A stretch of 64,000 nucleotides of DNA from Sipunculus nudus (taxonomy: Eukaryota; Annelida; Sipuncula; Golfingiida; Sipunculidae). The notes under the pieces are model-generated. The model saw only the letters and a list, made by a program, of their open reading frames with translations, searched no databases and was not told where the DNA came from. The stretch is taken from the NCBI GenBank assembly GCA_026874595.1, contig CM049307.1, forward strand, positions 45,069,678 through 45,133,677, written 5' to 3'. The translations under genes and the position numbers were made by a program. This document shows, piece after piece, positions 1 to 12,729 of this stretch. Each line of letters begins with the position of its first letter. Positions within the stretch are counted from its first letter, which is position 1.

Positions 1-2112
1 TTCCACAACATATCTGACAGCCATATCTTAATTTATATTTTAACATATTTTTTATCGTTTAAAGGCATGTTTGCTGGAAGTTATAAAGAGGCGCACTTCG
101 ACTTTAGTACGCAAGGCATACTTCGTTTCAAGTACGTGAATATATGCAACTTACAAGCAATGGAAAACAGTGGATTGCTTTAAAATCGGCTATAGAATCT
201 TAATCAACAATCCGAATTCGTTTAAAACGGTCATTAATTCTTCATTCAAACTTATAAAGTTTATGTTGCCCGTGTGATAATACCCTCATAATAGCTCAAT
301 TTTAATGTACTGCGCAAAGAAGCTCGTCAAAGATCGTCTCGTGTCACCCTCTATGTTCAATATGCGTTTTGTCAACTGGCATCCAATCAGGTTGCTCGAT
401 TCATTGGCAGTAGCTTTTAGCAAAACCTGACCAATTACCATTGTATTAATATGGAGAAAATACCGATAAAGTAATCACAAATTGGCAAGCCGGAGGCTGT
501 GGGTTTCGTGCTTCTAATTTCCCTGTTAAACTGAAGGCTATGAAGCCCTGTTAGGGAAACATGAACGAGAAAAAAGGGGGCAAGTAGTGGAGTACCAATA
601 TTATATCATCCACGCTGAATACATGAGTTCATAATATTGTTGGTAAATCAGCGTTGCCCTACTTAGCGGCAATCCACGTGCAATATGGCAGCCAACATTC
701 ATGTGTCGTCTGCTCCAGGGCGGGTAATTTAAATGTAACACAGTTGTTGCACTAAAACGTCTTTGGAATGCTTGTATAACTGAGATTAAAATCTGTTAAA
801 CATCCTTCCCACTCTGACCAATAACCAACTAACCTACCTCCTTATTTTTTGTGAAAGCAATTTCTCGATTTGTCACTCTCAGACCTTTCCCGGGCCTCCA
901 TGTCTTCTGCCCTTCTGACACGAGACGGCGACGTGCACAGTCAACAGCCAATCGGAACTCCTCGGCCATATTCGTATTTTAAATCTCGAGTCTCAGTCTC
1001 TGCTACCTGGGCGACATCTATGATCTACGATCTCTGTGAACAATTATCTCAGGAATGACCGCAGCCTTTATTAATAATATTTCCAGCAACATATTAATCA
1101 AGTGACGGCTATATGATTTTGAGATGCATGTTGCGCAATTTTTCTTACTTTCTGCAGGCCTAAATGATATTTTCATTTTTTCCAACGATAAACCTTCAGC
1201 AACTCTAGCGATGTGTAAGCAACAGCCCTGGGATGTCACATGGAAATGCGTTCCTCTCGGAGAAACAGCTGCCAACCTCTTTATGTAATTTATTGATGTA
1301 GTCAGAATGAGGTGTCGCAGTTGTAGTGAACGTTAAACAAAATCACTTAACCCTAATGTAATCAAGTATTAACCTTCTAGGAAGAATAGGTTCCGGATAA
1401 TGGGATGGAAGAATAAATTTCTTTGCAGAACTATTTTAGAACAGTCATCTTGCGGATCCAGGCTAGTTGAAAGTTTGCTCTTTGCGGGTGCATTCTAGCA
1501 TTTATGCATTTTTAAACATTAATTACATCAAAATGATGTTTGAGAAATTTTTTGTCGGATCAAATTGAGGTCCAAGGAATTGTGTTTTCTGTATTTGTTG
1601 ACCGTTCTATTCGCTTGTGAAGAAACCAATAAAAGAAAATTATTTTGGTATGTATTATTGTAAGAAATATTTAAATGTATAGAGGCTGAATACCACGTTT
1701 GCTCAAAACTAGGTCATTTGAAGTCGAACGAAATCGACTTTGGTGGACGCGTTTGCATTATCTAATATGCGCTTTGTTTGCAAAAAAAAAAATCTGACTC
1801 GCAGAACATCCACATCAACGGACGGTTCTGCTGATACGTGCATTTACTTGCCAGTATTCGAACCTCTTTGACCAACTATATTTCCTTAATTATAGCCAAA
1901 AAAACGATGTGTCCAAAAAGAGACCTAGGCTAGAGAGTTAGATAATATCAAACCGACAGATGGTTATCTCAAATAAATAGTGTATGAAATCCAGGACCAG
2001 TTTTATACATATCTGATAGATTGTATAGATTTTGGAGGATTTAGCGGGAACAACGGGTTCCCCTCTCAAACTCTGAATATTTTAAAGCACACCCTTTATT
2101 TCATAATTATGT
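1..2112. other. AT-rich stretch with no gene recognised
   Basis: Only short open frames occur here, none with a recognisable domain or flanking splice-site logic. No similarity to the sulfotransferase array or to the LINEs was noticed. It may be intergenic, or the distal part of the duplicated array. Confidence 0.5.
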
Positions 2113-2417
2113 CCTAAATTCAGGGGCGTCAGTATAGGGGGGATGGGGGTATATATACCCCCCTCTTTTTGGCAAGGGGGGTTGGTCAATGTAATCATCC
2201 CCCCACCCACTTTTAACAGAATAATATTTTAATATTGCAAACGAAATATTTTAATGAATAGAATTAAGACTTTGGATCTATTTACTAAAAAATGTTATAT
2301 CTAAACCTTGCTTAGAATTCACAAAATAACTTATTTTCTAAAACATTTTAATTATTTGAAATATGATTAAGTATATATATATATATATAATATTATATAT
2401 AGGCCTATATATATGTG

Positions 2418-2451
<34 letters not shown>

Positions 2452-2487
2452 TAAAGTTGTATATGCCACTCACAGACGCTCAATATA

Positions 2488-2547
<60 letters not shown>

Positions 2548-2600
2548 TGTATATATAATCCCCCCAACCTGGAAGAAAAATTGACGCCACTGCCTAAATT
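2113..2600. mobile_element. hAT-type non-autonomous element (MITE) with 8-bp TSD
   Basis: The element proper spans 2121-2592. It starts CAGGGGCGTCA and its other end, read in reverse complement, starts CAGTGGCGTCA, so it has imperfect terminal inverted repeats of about 11 bp. It is flanked by the direct 8-bp repeat CCTAAATT at 2113-2120 and 2593-2600. CAG-type ends plus an 8-bp target-site duplication are the signature of the hAT superfamily. The interior is G/C homopolymer near the left end and long (TA)n from about 2372 to 2560, with no transposase, so it is non-autonomous. Confidence 0.85.
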
Positions 2601-3352
2601 AAAAAAAAATAGCAAAGAAGGCCCTCTCTGTGGCTCAAGCATTAGCACGACTCTTGCGTATAAGAACCCCCCCCCCCCCCCCCCGGTACCAAAATTCTCT
2701 TTTGGCCCCTGTAGATAACCACCTAACTCTAATTTAGGTACATGACGGAAATGTCTTCGAGCAACGCAAATCGGTAGAATGTTCAGGTGTAGCAGCTTTA
2801 AACAAATGTTTCACTACAAATAACATTTCCTTTGTATAATAAACCTATTTAAAAATCACTCCATTCTCTCTAGTGTTTTCCATCTGTAATAAATATTATA
2901 AATTATTACTTTATTTTCCTTTTAAAAGTATTATATTTATAACCCATGGATATGTCCTGATCAGCTTTATTTGTATCTGATATCTCTACGAATGTAATGT
3001 AAACCTAAACGAAAATACCTTATTCATTTATAAAAAATATGTCATCGAAAGGGCATTTTTGACATTACCCAAGTGTGTCAAAACACATATCACAATTATA
3101 CAAAATGTTCAGGTATGGTAGCTGTAAAAAAATGTTATCTCTCTTTGGAACGGTTACTCTGTAACTCAGATACAATTATCATAATTTAACTTCTACAACG
3201 GTATATCATTCAGACTCATTCATTGGTTGACTGAATTGTGCATGCTCTGTATTAAAAGTCTTCCAAAAATACATTGACATCATTCACGCAGCAACAGCTG
3301 CAGAAATCATTGCCCATAATAAAGGGAATTACCTTATTATTTTTCTTGTTGT
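2601..3352. other. Region downstream of sulfotransferase gene 1; poly-C tract
   Basis: It contains an 18-bp C run at 2667-2684 and otherwise AT-rich DNA. No coding signal was seen. It should hold the 3' flank of the minus-strand gene that ends at 3353. Confidence 0.5.
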
Positions 3353-4897
3353 TTATTCCACGTACTTCCAGTACCCAAACAGCTCCATATCGAACGCGAA
3401 AATCTTTTCGAGTTTTGCCTTTGCGTCTTTGCTCAGGTTGTTAAAAGCCTCAAGTCTAAGCAATTTCCTTCGAGATTTCATAATATTTAGGTAAACTTCT
3501 AGGTCTCCAACGCTTTTCATTTGCTCTTCAATCACTTCTTGACAGTAGCGCTCCCAATGCCTCTTTGCGTGTAAATGGCTAAGAAGGTTCGAGGGAATAG
3601 AAGGCATGTCCGCTGAGGGGTCTATAACACCAGCAGTCTTCCAAGCCCGCCAGTTTTTTTCCAACGTAATTTCTGGAGTAAGGCATGAGTGATTGGCTTG
3701 CGCAAGCACACGAAACTGACAAATAGCCAGGAAAACCCACTTAGTTTTCAAAGTATTATTCAATAAAGGTTCTAGATTTGTTTTTGAAGAAAGATGTGTG
3801 ATATCGGCTGTAGCTGATTCCAATTTTACGATAACGTCATATTTGTTTTTACAAACTTCACACAGGCTGTAGTATGGGAGAAAATGGGGGTTAGTAAGAC
3901 TATAGTTTCCTATGGTATCTAATACGTACTGAACAAATTCTGCGAAGGTCACATTGTGAGCACATCTGAGAGAATAATTGTCAGCGCCATTTCGATATTG
4001 CTTAATTATTCTCCTAGCCATTTCCTCATGCCGAGAGTTTGGTCTTATAAATTTATCAACATACCCTGACCAAAGCCTATCATACGGGTGGCGAACTGTT
4101 AAAACTTTAAGATAATTCTGCATAAACTCTCTGGGATATGACTTTAACTTTCTAGGTTCATTTCCCAAGAAAGTATTCTTCCAAAAGGTCGACCCAGCTT
4201 TGGGGGTTTGGCAAAGTAATAATTTCTTTTTTTCATCAACGTAATATGTGATTGCTCTCCCTGGACGGTAATTAATAGTGTAGAAGGTGTTTATTGCTTT
4301 GCATACATTTTGGAGCCTTATGAGACGCTGACTGTATGTATCCACCTGATCATTCTCGATTTCCTGCACAAGAGACAAGCAGTTAATTTTGTGAAGGACA
4401 GGAATATAGTTCCCTGAATTTTCTATAAAAAAATAGAAGCCCTTCTCATTCAAACAGTTTTGTCACAAAATAAAAATGATTATTGAATCAACCAAAGAGG
4501 AAAAGCTGTTAATTTTAATGTATTTCTGAAAAAGAAATTAATTTATTTTATCTCGATACATCCATTTCTGCGTGTTTTGTCTACTCACTTGTTTGGTTTA
4601 CCGAATAAAAGAAATTACTGAATGTAGAGGACGAACGGTTGGAATTCCATATTGCATCATTTCAAAACATGGTTATGAAATACAAGAAAGTATCTTTATA
4701 GATTTAGGAGGAACATCGAACCATTATTATTTAACTTACTTTTGACGTGGCGTTTTCCATTTTGCCAAGACTTGATGTAATCTGCCCGGTCGACTGGTAG
4801 GAAATCCAGATGAGAGAAGGACATATTGCCATGACAATGAATACTCTGAGACATGAGCTGAACGTGAGCGACGTAGTCAGTGCTTTCTCAACATTTC
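3353..4897 (-). CDS. Carbohydrate sulfotransferase, CHST8-14-like (array gene 1; first exon not found locally)
   Basis: Predicted Golgi type II sulfotransferase moving sulfate from PAPS to a glycan. The catalytic exon is 3353-4363 (336 codons plus stop). It opens after the acceptor TCTTGTGCAG and carries the 5'-phosphosulfate loop TPKAGSTFW, the 3'-phosphate motif VRHPYDRLWSGY and the typical family end DMELFGY. The preceding exon, 4740-4897 (158 nt, donor AAA|GTAAGT, acceptor CTTTCAG), encodes the hydrophobic anchor VFIVMAICPSLIWI and a short stalk. It joins in phase 0. The exon starts in phase 1, so a first exon like those of genes 2 and 3 is expected, but none lies in the adjoining 7 kb. 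An ATG at 4953-4955 is in frame if the acceptor is read through, giving an alternative start. The nearest intact start exon upstream is 12539-12548. AATAAA overlaps the stop codon. The family call is firm; the substrate is not known. Confidence 0.87.
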
Positions 4898-7800
4898 CTG
4901 AAAGGCATTCATGATGTCTTGTATGAAGTTCATATCTGTATCCAACTAGTTCCATTTAAGACAAAATATGATTAATTCGGAAGAAGCAGGTCATAGGAGT
5001 TCAGTTTTTTTAACATACCCAAAATCACACGTTTTTAACGTGTTGCAACGTTTTCATGTAAGTACTTCCGCCAAGCGGATAATGTATGGTTTGTTTATCT
5101 GACTGTTAGCAATATTACTCAAAACGTCATAAACGGATTTTGGTGAAACTTTCAGAAAAGTTGGCCAATGATACAAAGAAAACATTATTAAATTTTTGGC
5201 TGAATACTCTGAATCCCGATACATTTTTAAATTTTGTGCGGTCATCTGGCGTTAGATCAGTAAACAAGGCAGCACATTACCCTTAATATAATATAATCAA
5301 TATAATCAACCTTACCACAGGGTAACGGTCTATTGACAAAAGATAGGCCCCTGCTATTGTTTGTTCATTCGGCACGCTACTTCAGCGGCTTTGAGGCAAC
5401 CACTGCATACATATAAGGCTGACCACATAGACCCGGACCTCTCGGGAAATCCTAGAATGAATTCGTATTCTAATCAGACCATCCAAAGATGAAGCGAGGT
5501 GTTCCAAGTGGGACCCGGACGTCACCAAAGAATCACGCCCATTTACCATACACATGTTTAAACTGGGTGCCATTTTTTTTTTATATTTACACCTCCACAT
5601 CACCCATATCGCGTTGCAATGAAGTGTCCCGAGTTTTACACAAATTTTAAACAAAAAAGTCAATAATATGCTTTATAATTGTCGTATTTGTAATTAATTT
5701 TGTCGATACGTGGTCCATATTTGCTCCACTGATTTTAATATTAAATTTACATGTGCAATAGCTCAAATTTTTCTTTGCTGGCTTTCAATGTGGCCTTTCA
5801 CTGTCTGGATCGACGATTTCTCAAGGAAAATACTGCATTTCTGACAATCCCTTTTTGGGGAAATAACCTGCCTTGGCGGAGGTCTGGATTCTCTTGGTAC
5901 ATTTCTAGTTTTCTATGTCATGATATGCTTGAACAAAATAAAATTGATGCACGTTGTGGTTTCATACAATTTCCTACGACATCGCATTCCTTGAACCTTG
6001 TTTAATTAAAAATCTGGATTCGTTTGTGATTGAGAATGTGATACTTGTCGCTACATTACGGTCATTAATTACATTTCAAAAAGATATTAAAGAATTTCAT
6101 TGAAAATTTGGCTAGAGCTGTGCCCAAAGGCAATAAGTTATTGATCAAGTATGAAGGTTGTCTGGATAAACATCCGCTCATGGCGTAGGCCTCCTCCTTT
6201 CCCCTAAAGAATTTCATGAACTCAGAAACACCTGCCACGGTTGGATTTTTTTTCTGCAAATGTCTTCCCTACGATGTGCTTCAAATATTGACGGCTTGAT
6301 ACCACAATCCTTTTTACGATATGATGGCTTTGCACCCAGCGTAAGTTCCTGGTAATTTAACTAATGTTTACTTGTTTACAATAAAAATTCATTGTTTTCG
6401 ATCCTCTTCGATATTCTGCAACCACGCTACATTTTCTGTTTTAAAATGTCTGTGCAGTCCATTTTTTCAATATGACGAAAACCATTTCCTGCCATTCCCT
6501 ACCCTACGTTATGTTACGCCATTGCTCTCGAGCGCGATGATTTCCATTGATTTTCTACAATATCCACGGCCAAACAACTAGTAAAAAACCACACTGCTAA
6601 TTATAACTGCAGGGAGTGCTATAACTAGCGTAAATAATTACAAAAGAACAGACTACCACAAAGAAGACGTAGTCGTGTTTGTGGTAGTCTGTACATTTGT
6701 AAAATACAAGCAGAAAAGGTTGTATACATATTACATTTCAGTAAAGAAAAAAGCAAAATGGGACGAGACCAGGCTTGTGGTAACTTACAACATATCACAG
6801 ACAGCCAAAAAACCCATACCAGAAAACTTGCATATTGCCGAAATTATCCGTTTGTCCTCGCTTCACCAAAGATGGACAGAGTTCTATGCATTTGCTCGCG
6901 AAATTGCTTATTTTCGTTTCACAGTAAACGAAGAGATTCCTTATTGTGAAACAGAAAACTCATCATATTCTACAAAATAAATGCAGAGACCTGCAGTTGT
7001 GTCTGAAGTTTATCAAATGTTTGCCTATGCAAACATGGTGCCAAAACGTGGACATATCGGGCATCTGTGATACTTCAAAACAAATGGGCCAGGGTCAGCA
7101 AGTTGAATAGACCAGTGAGATCTTAAGACGAAAAGAAAACATGGTCATAGTGAAATGTAGGTCTTAGAAAGAAGAGGAATAGTGTTCATGTTGCAATCCG
7201 TATGTCAGCCTGCTAGCGATCGGTACATTTAAACTAATCGATTACAGATAGTCATCACATAGTTTGATAAATAACAAAAAAAAGGTGTGCTTTAATTTCC
7301 TTGCATATCAAAGAACTTTACGGATATCACAGCAGTCTATCAATGTATTTTAGGATAAATACCGTTGAAAAAAAAAACGTATACTCTGTGAGCTTCTACC
7401 CAATTCTTGTCATCGCATTTTAACATATCCACGAGAACCTGAACCCGTGGTCAATGCATTTCGAACAGTCTAAAAACGAATTTTTAATTTAGATTATCGT
7501 TTTTTTCTGTGTGTCTCGTTCCGTATACGGTATAAATATGGCAAAAAAATGATTAATTGAAAAATAATTTGAGGTAAATTATCATTTGCATCGGCCTAGC
7601 GCACACCCTGTGCCAACTAAGTGCAACACATGTTGATCCAACCGTCGGCCAAGGTGATCGTTATTGTTGACGACGACAGGCTTGTGAAGGAGCTATGATG
7701 TAACTAGACAAGATCTCCACATTAGAAAACAATATGCAAACAAAGAACATAGACCACTCTGTTGTATTAAGTTCAGCTAGAGCTCAGTGTCGCCACTAGC

Positions 7801-8084
7801 TGGATCAGGGTCAACTCGAGTGGAGCTGAACACTTCATGAAGTAGATCAGATTAATTAGCAATAGGAGCCGACAACTGAGGAGCAGTGAATGGGCAAACG
7901 CTGTGGATACTGAGCTGGGTTGCGTTGGATGGGAATCGATTACGATTTAGCATTGATGGAGATGGTAGGTATACATTACTTTTAAGAGAAACAGGAAACA
8001 ACAGGCTGTAGACTTAAATGATCAAGATGCCATATGATGCAGTATAAACTACTCAGACGGTCGGTTTCGTATGTTTGTAAGAGT
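4898..8084. repeat. Segmental duplication, copy 1 (matches 25.4-26.4 and 31.8-34.4 kb)
   Basis: Upstream flank of gene 1. By eye, blocks around 5000-5640 align with 25480-26160, and 5765-8065 aligns piecewise with 31740-34390, usually with many substitutions and small indels. Near 5775 the sequence GCTGGCTTTCAATGTGG is the uninterrupted version of the site into which a LINE inserted in the other copy. Open frames here (for example 6675-6980 plus) have no recognised domain and are not conserved as frames in the paralogous copy, so I do not call genes. Confidence 0.7.
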
Positions 8085-9090
8085 CATAAAACAAATCTTA
8101 TTGAATTAATTGAAACGCTGTGCAGTCGAAAATTTTTTATACATACGGCAGTAAACACAAAGATGTTAAAAAGAAGTAGCCTTATTTAATGAATTAATTA
8201 TTGATCTCTCATTGAATGATACTTGGCGTCTGTTAAACGCGAGAAAAGGGATACACTTGGTGCAGAACACATCCCTTTAATCCATAATTCCTAATGAATC
8301 ACTTCTGAACATGGATGAGAAAGATATTCATAAAAACCTTGAGTAATTAAGAATATTTTGGAATGTTCAGGGTTAAATTTAAATATGAACAAAGCGGAAG
8401 GCTTGTAGAACGGCGCAAGGAAAAGGCACCAGAACAGACATTGTAACAGAGAGTGGGATTTGTTTCCTAATAAAAAAATAGAGAATTGGAAGCCAAAGTT
8501 GAAAATATTCAAAGTCAGATACAGAAATGTGAAAAAATATAAAACATTTTGCAAAGTTATCAACGCTTAAACCTTTCGCATCTCCCAGCCCAGCTTGTTT
8601 ACCTAATGCAAGCTAAAGTCTTTCCAGAAAATATTTAAGAAGTGAATAAACAGTTTTTTCAATATTTATAAGAAACAATGCATTAATTAGAAACTTTTAA
8701 ATTTTTCAAACGTAAAAGTTATGATTATGAAAGTTGAGGAACTAAGATGACAAATATTATAGATACGCAACAAGCCCTTCTATTAAAATGGACCAAACTG
8801 CTAAATAATAAAAGAGGGGAAACTGTTTTACAAAAAATAGACTTGTATAATTATACTAAGGGAACTGATTAAATCAAATCATTCTTTTATAAAACACTTT
8901 TAAACACTTTTTAACACTTTTAAAAGTGTGACTTGAGACTGATAGTTTATCGGATATAAAAACGTCGAAGAACGGCGTTACATGGAACACCAACATTTAA
9001 TTTATAGAAACATCCAGCTTTTTAAGTAGGTTAAGAGTACTAGCGCAATAGTATCGTATGGCTATATATTACAAAAGCTTGGTAGAAAGT
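8085..9090 (+). mobile_element. Possible degenerate LINE fragment replacing the expected first exon of gene 1
   Basis: The duplication alignment with 34.39-34.93 kb breaks at about 8085 and resumes near 9100. The intervening plus strand, read across frames with stops, gives phrases such as DTQQALLLKWTKLLNN (near 8760-8815) and FYKTLLNTF. These resemble the region after the reverse transcriptase in Tx1/L1-like LINEs. No RT motif is present. This is a weak call based on phrase resemblance plus the alignment gap. Confidence 0.35.
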
Positions 9091-9400
9091 CTTACTTTAA
9101 CACATGCTCATCTATTTTATTACTGGCGGTGGCCGCACTTGACTTTGTCACGGAACTCTTCTGTGGCCACGTCTCAGATATGCACGTTGCTAGCCTTGAA
9201 CTGTCGGGAATGATCTAAAGTGCGTCCTGAGGGGTAATATTTATTATTCCTTGCTAAATAAAGAGATAGTCCAAATTTATTTTTGAAGGCATTATCACAG
9301 CACCATCTGCCGGCAACTGAATTGATGTATCGAGGCAGAACAAAGTTGTTTACACTGAAGCAAAGCCTGAGGATGGATGTGCAAAAGGATAACTTGTGGC
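9091..9400. repeat. Segmental duplication resumes (matches 34.93-35.20 kb)
   Basis: The stretch with GCACTTGACTTTGTCAC and CCTTGAACTGTCGGGAAT matches the segment near 34960-35045, continuing through the shared ATCACAGCACCATCTG block. No coding signal was seen. Confidence 0.6.
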
Positions 9401-9500
9401 GTATCGAATAGTGCTATCTCTCAAATCGAAACGATGACATAGTACACTTGAACTTCATACTACCTGGTCATGGTATAAGTAAAACATAGCTTTTCTCAAT

Positions 9501-10543
9501 TTATATTATTTTGTTGATATTAAATAGTTTGATATATTCATAATACTTCTTATACCCAAACAGATCCGCGAGGATATTTTCTAGTTTTTCCTGAGTGTAC
9601 TGACTAAAACTGTTGAAAGCCTCGAGCTTGAGGGATTTTCTTCGAGCTTTCATGACATTTAAGTAGGTTTCTAGATATCCATCACTTGTCAGTTGTTCTT
9701 TAATTACTCCTTGGCAGAAGCGCTCCCAGTGTTCCTTGGAATGAAGATTGTTTAGAACGTCTGAGGTAAGGGGAGGTATGTCTGCTGACGATTCGATCAC
9801 ACCAGCAGTCTTCCACGGTCTCTAATTTCTTTCTAGCGTAACAACTGGAGTAAGAGAGGAGTTGTTGGCCTGCTTATTCACACGAAACTGAAAAATTGCA
9901 AAGAAAATCCGTTATCTTTCCAAGGTGTCGTTAGGTATAGGTCCAATTTTCATTTTTGTAGATAGGTATGCAAAGTCTGTTGTAGCAGTCTCCAGTTTGA
10001 CAATAACGCCATAGTTTTTCCACAAACGTCACACAAGTGATAGTGTGGTATGAAATGAGGATCGTTTAGTTTGCCATGTTCCATCGTATAGATCACATAC
10101 TATAGAATCTACTTAATTGGTCATATTGTAACCACATCTAAGAGAAATACTTTCTGCATTTTCTCGATACTGCGATATAATATCCTGAGCCATGTCCTCA
10201 TATCGGGAATCTGGTCTGGTGAATTTATCCATGTACTCTGACCATAGCCTGTCATATGGGTGACGAACTGCTACAATTTTAAGATAATCCTTCATGATTA
10301 AATCTCGTTTTCACTTGAATAACCTCGTAATGCGGGACCTTCAGGTCTACAACTGTTCTTCTCCAGAAGTTGCATCCCGCTTTTGGGATATTGCAAAGGA
10401 GTACCTTTTTGACCTCATTAATTGACATTCGTAATGTTTCCCCTTGGACGTTTAATAGTGTAGTAGTTCATTCTTGTTTTGCATACATTTTGCAGCCTGG
10501 TGAGCCGAATACTGTGTAGCTCGTCGATGTCATGGGAAATTCC
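9501..10543 (-). pseudogene. Sulfotransferase pseudogene (terminal catalytic exon, array copy A)
   Basis: Degenerate version of the catalytic exon, closest to gene 3. Two open pieces remain: 10113-10295, with the 3'-phosphate motif VRHPYDRLWSEY, and 9501-9800, the C-terminal part from the stretch ADIPPLTSDVLNNLH onward. Between and around them are frameshifts and stops. A tryptophan codon of the functional copies is TAG at 9822-9824. The conserved FDMELFGY end has lost residues and reads ADLFGY. The 5'-phosphosulfate loop region (about 10340-10400) is out of frame. Its membrane exon has been deleted from the upstream flank (compare 10.87 kb with 42.0-42.3 kb), although an intact start exon remains at 12539-12548. 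Confidence 0.9.
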
Positions 10544-12538
10544 CTTTCAGTAAGAATTGCAATGTTTAATTTTTGTAAACGAATTGGAATGTAATTTCTT
10601 GCATATTTACACCATGTATAGAAATCTATACAAATGATAATTGTTTAAGAAAGTTATATTTTTCAAACGTAATTATTTATCGTTATCGCACTAATATACC
10701 TTAAAACTTTAATCAAGATATATACATGTGTTTTAGAAGAGTTATTGGCAAACAATAATTATATAAATGGTTATTTTAGTTTAAATATTAACTGATAATT
10801 TTATTTTTGAAAGGTTTATTTCTTGATAGCGGCATTGCCTCTTTCATACTTGTTTCCTTTGTGGGGGACTGGGGAGTACTATCGAAACGTCAGAAAATTC
10901 CATTGGCTTACATTTGTTTTCTTTGTCTCCTTGAGTATTTTCTCTGTATTTATATTACAAAATTTGATTGGCACCAATCGTCACGCATATTCGCGAGACC
11001 TGAATGAAACAAAATTAAATGCAAATAGCCACATCTCAGAAAGATTTCTTTTAAGAAGTGTTTGATGTACACTGAACCATCTTCCAATTATCAGAAATAT
11101 GTGGCTACTTTCCAATGAGGTCTGGAAGGACATACATTTTGTCATTCTCACGTACTCTTCCATGTACCTGACCCGAACACTTGGGGTTAGTTAGTATCGC
11201 CTAAACTTGATTAATTGGGGATGCACGAATAACAGTTCGCAGTATTCACATTTTTTATATGTCACTTATATCTCAAAGGGTCTTTGCTGTTTGGAGAAAG
11301 TGACAGTACATATAAGTATACAGGTATGTCCAAAGGAGAAAAAAATGTTTATTACTTTTTGCAGCGGATCTGGAAAACCATTAAATCGGGTCCTGTTTCA
11401 GGCATCCGCTCCCCGTGTGCATTATATTCCTCGTAACCCAGAATTGCGAATTGCTTTGTGTAAATCGGAAAATGATCTCTGAGACTTCACGAGAAGAGCT
11501 ATGCTATCAGCTGCAATACATCAAGAGTGTAGATCAAACCGTAAATCTACTGTTACAGCTAGTGTTTTTATGCTGTAACGAAATTAATTTCAAATAGCCA
11601 CATCTCAGAAAGATTTCTTTTTAGAAGTGTTTGATGTACACTGAACCATCTTTCAAACAACTACACAATGAGGCATTCCGTACTCTCATCTATGTATTAA
11701 CAGTGTCGGAAATATACTCTCATGTATCCAGTGCACACAATATCATACGAACCATATTCTTTTTCCTGACCGTCAAGGTCACTGGGGTAACCGCTTTCAT
11801 TTGTCAGGAAAACGCCCCGGTATTTTCAGCAGGCTTTGTTTCATTTTTTCCACATTATTATTCCAATGTTATCGATGTTCATTTACCGAATGGGAGTATC
11901 TATGTATATGAACATTTTATTCTGATTGGCATCTGTGGGACGAGCTACAACTGCTTTGAAAAAGGCAAATGCAAAAGTCGCTGCAAGCTGGCCGCAGACG
12001 AACAATGATTTTGTGGCCAATGCAGACTCGTACACTTGGTGTCATGCCGTGAAGATTGAAAAATGGCGAAAAGATAGATGCGACTCAGTACCACCAGTGT
12101 TAAGTATATATCAGCAAAGAAATGCAAACTTTACTAAATGGAGCCGCATCTCTTCAGTTATACAACCACTAGCGGAATGGTGCCAATCGATAGTGTTCAT
12201 GTGCTTTACTTTCTGACAGAACACAGGAGTGAAGCCCGCTTGAAATTCTGCATAAGCCAGTCGGTGCTTTCTGAATTATAGATCTCCAATTGAGTAAACT
12301 CTAAAATCTTGTATTAATTAATCTACTTGTAAGACCAGACAAAAACGTTAATCTCATGAAAATGGTGAGTAACTGAACTATTAGACCCGAGGCATATGAT
12401 CAAGGTCGAGACCAATACATATACTTAGATCTCATGATTGAGACTAGGACCAGATCTAAATTGCTTACAGCTACATTATACTTTGTTACAATTATTGTGT
12501 AAAACTATCAAGCGACCACCACCTAAATGAAGCCTTAC

Positions 12539-12548
12539 CATAACCCAT
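12539..12548 (-). other. Start-exon copy (coding part), intact, block A
   Basis: On the minus strand it reads ATG GGT TAT G followed by the donor GTAAGG, identical in plan to the gene 3 start exon (M-G-Y plus one base). The upstream context AAGAAGACAAT is also shared with block C. Its own catalytic exon is a pseudogene and its membrane exon is gone. Phase 1 fits the membrane exon of gene 1, 7.6 kb further along the transcription direction, so it could serve gene 1 by long-range splicing. That use is inference. Confidence 0.6.
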
Positions 12549-12664
12549 ATTGTCTTCTTGTGCTTATGGTAAAACTGAGCGTTCCATTAGGAAACATATG
12601 GTTCAGGTAAAGGAGCTGTAAACAGATGTTTTCAGTCTACCGAACATTAATTTTATATACTCCT

Positions 12665-12728
<64 letters not shown>
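12665..12728. repeat. (TA)n microsatellite
   Basis: About 64 bp of nearly pure TA dinucleotides with one early AA interruption, inside block A. Confidence 0.95.

Positions 12729-12729
<1 letters not shown>

Noticed and set aside
2363-2648. Tyr/Ile-repeat frames on both strands
   Set aside because: These are translations of the (TA)n microsatellite inside the MITE.
3353-4453. Gene 1 exon 3 open frame read as a complete 366-residue protein
   Set aside because: Its first codon is TTG. The first 30 residues lie upstream of a good acceptor and are not conserved in the other copies, whose similarity begins at the acceptor.
11631-12216. Overlapping 125- and 96-codon plus-strand frames in block A
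   Set aside because: The homologous positions in blocks B and C do not keep these frames, so they are chance frames in duplicated non-coding DNA.
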